The notes under the pieces: generated by a model | Database searches by the model: none | Told to the model about the DNA's origin: nothing | What the model saw: the letters and a program-made list of their open reading frames with translations, nothing else | Shown: piece by piece, positions 63,001 to 64,000 of the stretch | Numbering within the stretch: the stretch's first letter is position 1 | Layout: each line of letters opens with the position of its first letter | Origin: Pseudomonas neustonica | GTDB taxonomy: Bacteria > Pseudomonadota > Gammaproteobacteria > Pseudomonadales > Pseudomonadaceae | NCBI RefSeq assembly: GCF_003797945.1 | Contig: NZ_RKKU01000010.1 | Span: forward strand, 62,001-126,000 | Reading direction: 5' to 3' | DNA length: 64,000 nt | Translations under genes and position numbers: made by a program

Positions 63001-63907
63001 GTGAAGGTCCCAGCATTGCATCTTCTTTGTAACGCAGCAGATATTCAGACCACGTTCTGATATCGAGCTTTTGAACCGCAAGGCTAGCATGCTCTAAGGT
63101 TTCGTAACGATGTGCGTGCTGCGCTACACAAAAGAAGTTTGCCCACCCCAGCCATTCTTGTGAATAAAACTGATCTGGACGTTCTGGAAGCAGCGGATTT
63201 GAAATGTAGCAGTCACAATAATCAGTGAAGTTAGTTATTTCCATTATGCGGCATGCATCTTTGGCTTCTTCCAATGTCCTATATCGGTTAGCCGAATGTC
63301 TTCCAAGAAAATCTTGCCAACATGACCATTGATCGAAATACACATCATTTGGATGAGCTGGTAATCTTGGATTTTCCTTGTAACGCGTTTTGTATTCTTG
63401 TTGCGAGTCGATGCCCATGATACGCACAGCATTGCTAGCTTCGGCGGCTGTGAGATACCATTTGCCTCGTTTCCCTAGAAATTTAGACCACCCTTTCCAA
63501 TCAGATGCATAAAAGTTTTTTGGATTTGAAGGAAGCTGGGGGTTAGCTTTATATTCAATCTGATAAGCCTCACTTGAACGGACGCCCATTTTTTTAGTAG
63601 CAACAGCAGCAGCGAATATATTTTCATAAAATCTTTCATTATCGTTCCCAAAAAATTTTGCCCAACCTTCCCATTCTTGGTGATAAACATTACTAGGGGT
63701 GCTCGGTAGGTTTGCATCTTCAGAGTATCGTCGTGCATAGTCTACTGAGGAGCTTATCTTTAGTGTCTTTGACGCTTTGATACATTCTTCAAGAGTTGGA
63801 TAGAACTTAGTTTCTTGAGGACCTAGAAAATTTTTCCATCCTCCCCATTCAGCACTGTAAATAATTTCCGGCTTACAAGGGGCGGTTGCAGGAGCTGAGT
63901 GCAACAC
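60017..63907 (-). CDS. gmtZ: Gamma-mobile-trio integrase GmtZ-like (VPA1269 family tyrosine recombinase), possibly 5'-truncated
   Basis: 1296 residues as read from a GTG. Residues about 11-480 are eight copies of a 58-residue phage-integrase repeat unit with WxGWxxFLG near the front and an EYxxRYKEDxxLPxxP end; a ninth partial copy follows. A tyrosine recombinase domain comes next with catalytic R734 (PLRGQQICW), H911/R914 (HSLRTSM), H938 (LVGHHS) and Y947 (TIYYSKV). A Cys-rich zinc-like stretch (CYQFTDWGLCPMSGGACD to NCPRCRFF) and a coiled coil close the protein. The first about ten codons lie in what looks like IS30 end sequence, so the true N-terminus, perhaps with more repeats, may be lost. 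Confidence 0.85.
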   Translation of the reverse strand: MLHSAPATAPCKPEIIYSAEWGGWKNFLGPQETKFYPTLEECIKASKTLKISSSVDYARRYSEDANLPSTPSNVYHQEWEGWAKFFGNDNERFYENIFAAAVATKKMGVRSSEAYQIEYKANPQLPSNPKNFYASDWKGWSKFLGKRGKWYLTAAEASNAVRIMGIDSQQEYKTRYKENPRLPAHPNDVYFDQWSCWQDFLGRHSANRYRTLEEAKDACRIMEITNFTDYCDCYISNPLLPERPDQFYSQEWLGWANFFCVAQHAHRYETLEHASLAVQKLDIRTWSEYLLRYKEDAMLGPSPAKYYFFEWKSIPEFLGLPETVKPYLNLNEASHGVQQLKIQSYKEYKERYREDPCLVANPNVRYKHEWIGWPGFFGLTETIKYASFHDASVATQKLGIKSIADYKKRYKTDSKLPVYPPLLYSSEWTDWYDFLGKQVPVFHKNLCDAAASTISLGIKSQTQYKKRYKEDQFLPSDPDKYYSSEWLGWRHFLGTAKEKSEPFKGFLSEVMEASPAWFSAIECYVHEGVNQQSKLSNLRQLYKQVIEPNDLGVWPGLILDRCNPFPADSYLYYINDTGESAKRNRHSVCVIFFEWLLDKYCTDEDDSGQVVRLPQYRNPLTTLMSHLPGLLPTFRPSESVKPVLPMSIILRARTHLVPPEALTLKDLAYRHRFLEDSWFEVCPSLIDRHDPDCVWRERVLDRKKNGKRYRQKVFQMWSPVKLLSLYTLISVPLRGQQICWLDSGEADEYIPILIGTQLEWVANTSNLASKNHNKGFIRQMSDGGIGMHVTTNKTARGGQGYSIPYIPQELAYWMVKLREWQTKFNTLSAPTPWLDIVVRQRINEDVLKARGFSTFLFRDPCSNTDPSGKSPINVETAFARPLSELLGIIQRPGEELAEQDGLYFKSQFTPHSLRTSMITAYIVDGGAPVHVISKLVGHHSLVMTIYYSKVGSTKMAQELASAEKVALQANVDRLKDLTLSKQIETAKPDLIAADYNFFGGLTNRWPSACYQFTDWGLCPMSGGACDTGGALMSSKGSTRIFGPVESGYLGKRNCPRCRFFVTGPAWLGGLQALANEILLEVNIVRTEYHDLEERRQSLENKKFDDETLGVRFDQSSSLNQTTAILEERAQKLDMLLCDFQSVYSLIRQCLALLNEGNASADTKQQLIISGHSELEVTLQESRSDFRLLSTICENAEMYESASSSRALPKIAQMLDRFAASNDITPGLFKLSDKQQRKAANQISALLRARLNGDWALTEQLISGDMGLSDLGPEEILRPLRGEISNAIVDSYIERIE
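62430..63877 (-). repeat. Tandem coding repeats (phage-integrase repeat units)
   Basis: Eight complete units of about 174 bases plus a partial ninth, each coding for a 58-residue INT_rpt-like module. They are diverged at DNA level (no near-identical copies), so the array is old, not recently expanded. Key residues of each unit are Trp-x-Gly-Trp, Phe-Leu/Phe-Gly, an aliphatic helix and Tyr-x-x-x-Tyr. Confidence 0.85.
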
Positions 63908-63909
63908 GG

Positions 63910-64000
63910 TTATTGAATTGACGCAGGAGCATCATATTGCATAGCCAAGGCTTTCTGCATCACTTCGCTCATGACTTCGATAGGACATTTGAAATCGAAG
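63910..64000 (-). CDS. IS30-like transposase, C-terminal end (continues beyond window)
   Basis: An open frame runs in from the right edge and stops at 63910. Its last 30 codons read FDFKCPIEVMSEVMQKALA and then MQYDAPASIQ, like the tail of IS30-family transposases, whose ends read RF-N/D-F-K-T-P-x-E-V. The GTGTTGCACT just past the stop also resembles IS30 ends. It is too short to be certain. It would place an insertion sequence directly at the front of the GmtZ-like gene. Confidence 0.5.
   Translation of the reverse strand, partial: FDFKCPIEVMSEVMQKALAMQYDAPASIQ

Larger units (their letters stand above)
59265..64000. mobile_element. End of a Gamma-Mobile-Trio (GMT)-type genomic island
   Basis: The composition becomes clearly AT-richer exactly where the radical SAM homology stops. 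The segment carries two of the three GMT marker genes in the known order, a GmtZ-like integrase followed by a GmtX-like gene, reading toward the junction. GMT islands are mobile elements in gammaproteobacteria known to carry antiphage and antibacterial cargo. The third marker, GmtY, should lie upstream but is replaced at the window edge by an IS30-like tail. The other end of the island and the 5' half of the target gene lie outside the window. Confidence 0.8.

Noticed and set aside
62430..63877. Regularly spaced repeats considered as a CRISPR array
   Set aside because: Period is about 174 bases, the units are diverged, and they are continuous with one open reading frame; these are protein repeats.

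Overview
The window reads as chromosome of a pseudomonad-type gammaproteobacterium. The pointers are a split class II ribonucleotide reductase (nrdJa/nrdJb), a PhaG-type acyltransferase, a loiP/YggG protease, a MetR regulator, and an ATP-NAD kinase gene next to a small PA1571-like gene. A Halopseudomonas-like member of the Pseudomonadaceae would fit, but that is inference. Most of the window is GC-rich housekeeping and accessory metabolism. I saw no rRNA, tRNA or CRISPR array.

Layout. 1-5.7 kb: end of a molybdopterin oxidoreductase, LoiP protease, cytochrome b561, a methyltransferase, a DAACS symporter and a CIA30 protein. 5.7-6.9 kb: a complete IS3-family element with inverted repeats, 3-bp target duplication and -1 frameshift site, landed just upstream of the CIA30 gene. 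7-18.7 kb: a periplasmic binding protein, an SDR, an OsmC-YcaO fusion, a GAF histidine kinase, an HscC/J-protein pair, a DUF3137-like/LemA pair and a lipoprotein. 18.9-25.7 kb: an epoxide-hydrolase-like enzyme and a compact ethanolamine module (permease, EutC, EutB, divergent AraC regulator) without microcompartment genes. 25.9-35 kb: a frameshifted membrane-protein gene, a 2445-residue glycine-rich autotransporter and an AraC regulator. 35-49.3 kb: DUF3010, ATP-NAD kinase, PdxB, PhaG-like, EpmC, MATE pump, DUF3080 lipoprotein, an LTA-synthase-like enzyme, a sialidase-like protein with a membrane partner, TusA, a monooxygenase-fold protein and RlmM. 49.6-53.3 kb: a folate-independent methionine synthase module (mesX, mesD), a flavin reductase and metR. 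53.3-54 kb: non-coding repeat-like DNA. 54-58.5 kb: nrdJb-nrdJa with candidate NrdR boxes, DUF1285 and DUF4823.

From about 59,265 to the window end the base composition turns clearly AT-richer. This is the end of a mobile island of the Gamma-Mobile-Trio (GMT) type. It carries a GmtX-like gene and a very large GmtZ-like tyrosine recombinase with eight to nine N-terminal phage-integrase repeat units. The island has cut into a radical SAM gene, whose 3' part (58,491-59,264) remains without its iron-sulfur cluster motif. On the far side, the GmtZ-like gene abuts the tail of an IS30-like transposase, where a GmtY gene would be expected. The recombinase gene may therefore be 5'-truncated and the island disabled. 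Cargo of the island, possibly defence genes, would lie beyond the window.

The two B12-dependent systems (EutBC and NrdJ) and the oxygen-linked MesX/MesD route suggest an aerobic or facultative organism with access to adenosylcobalamin. The mes genes would supply methionine without a folate-dependent synthase, probably under MetR control.
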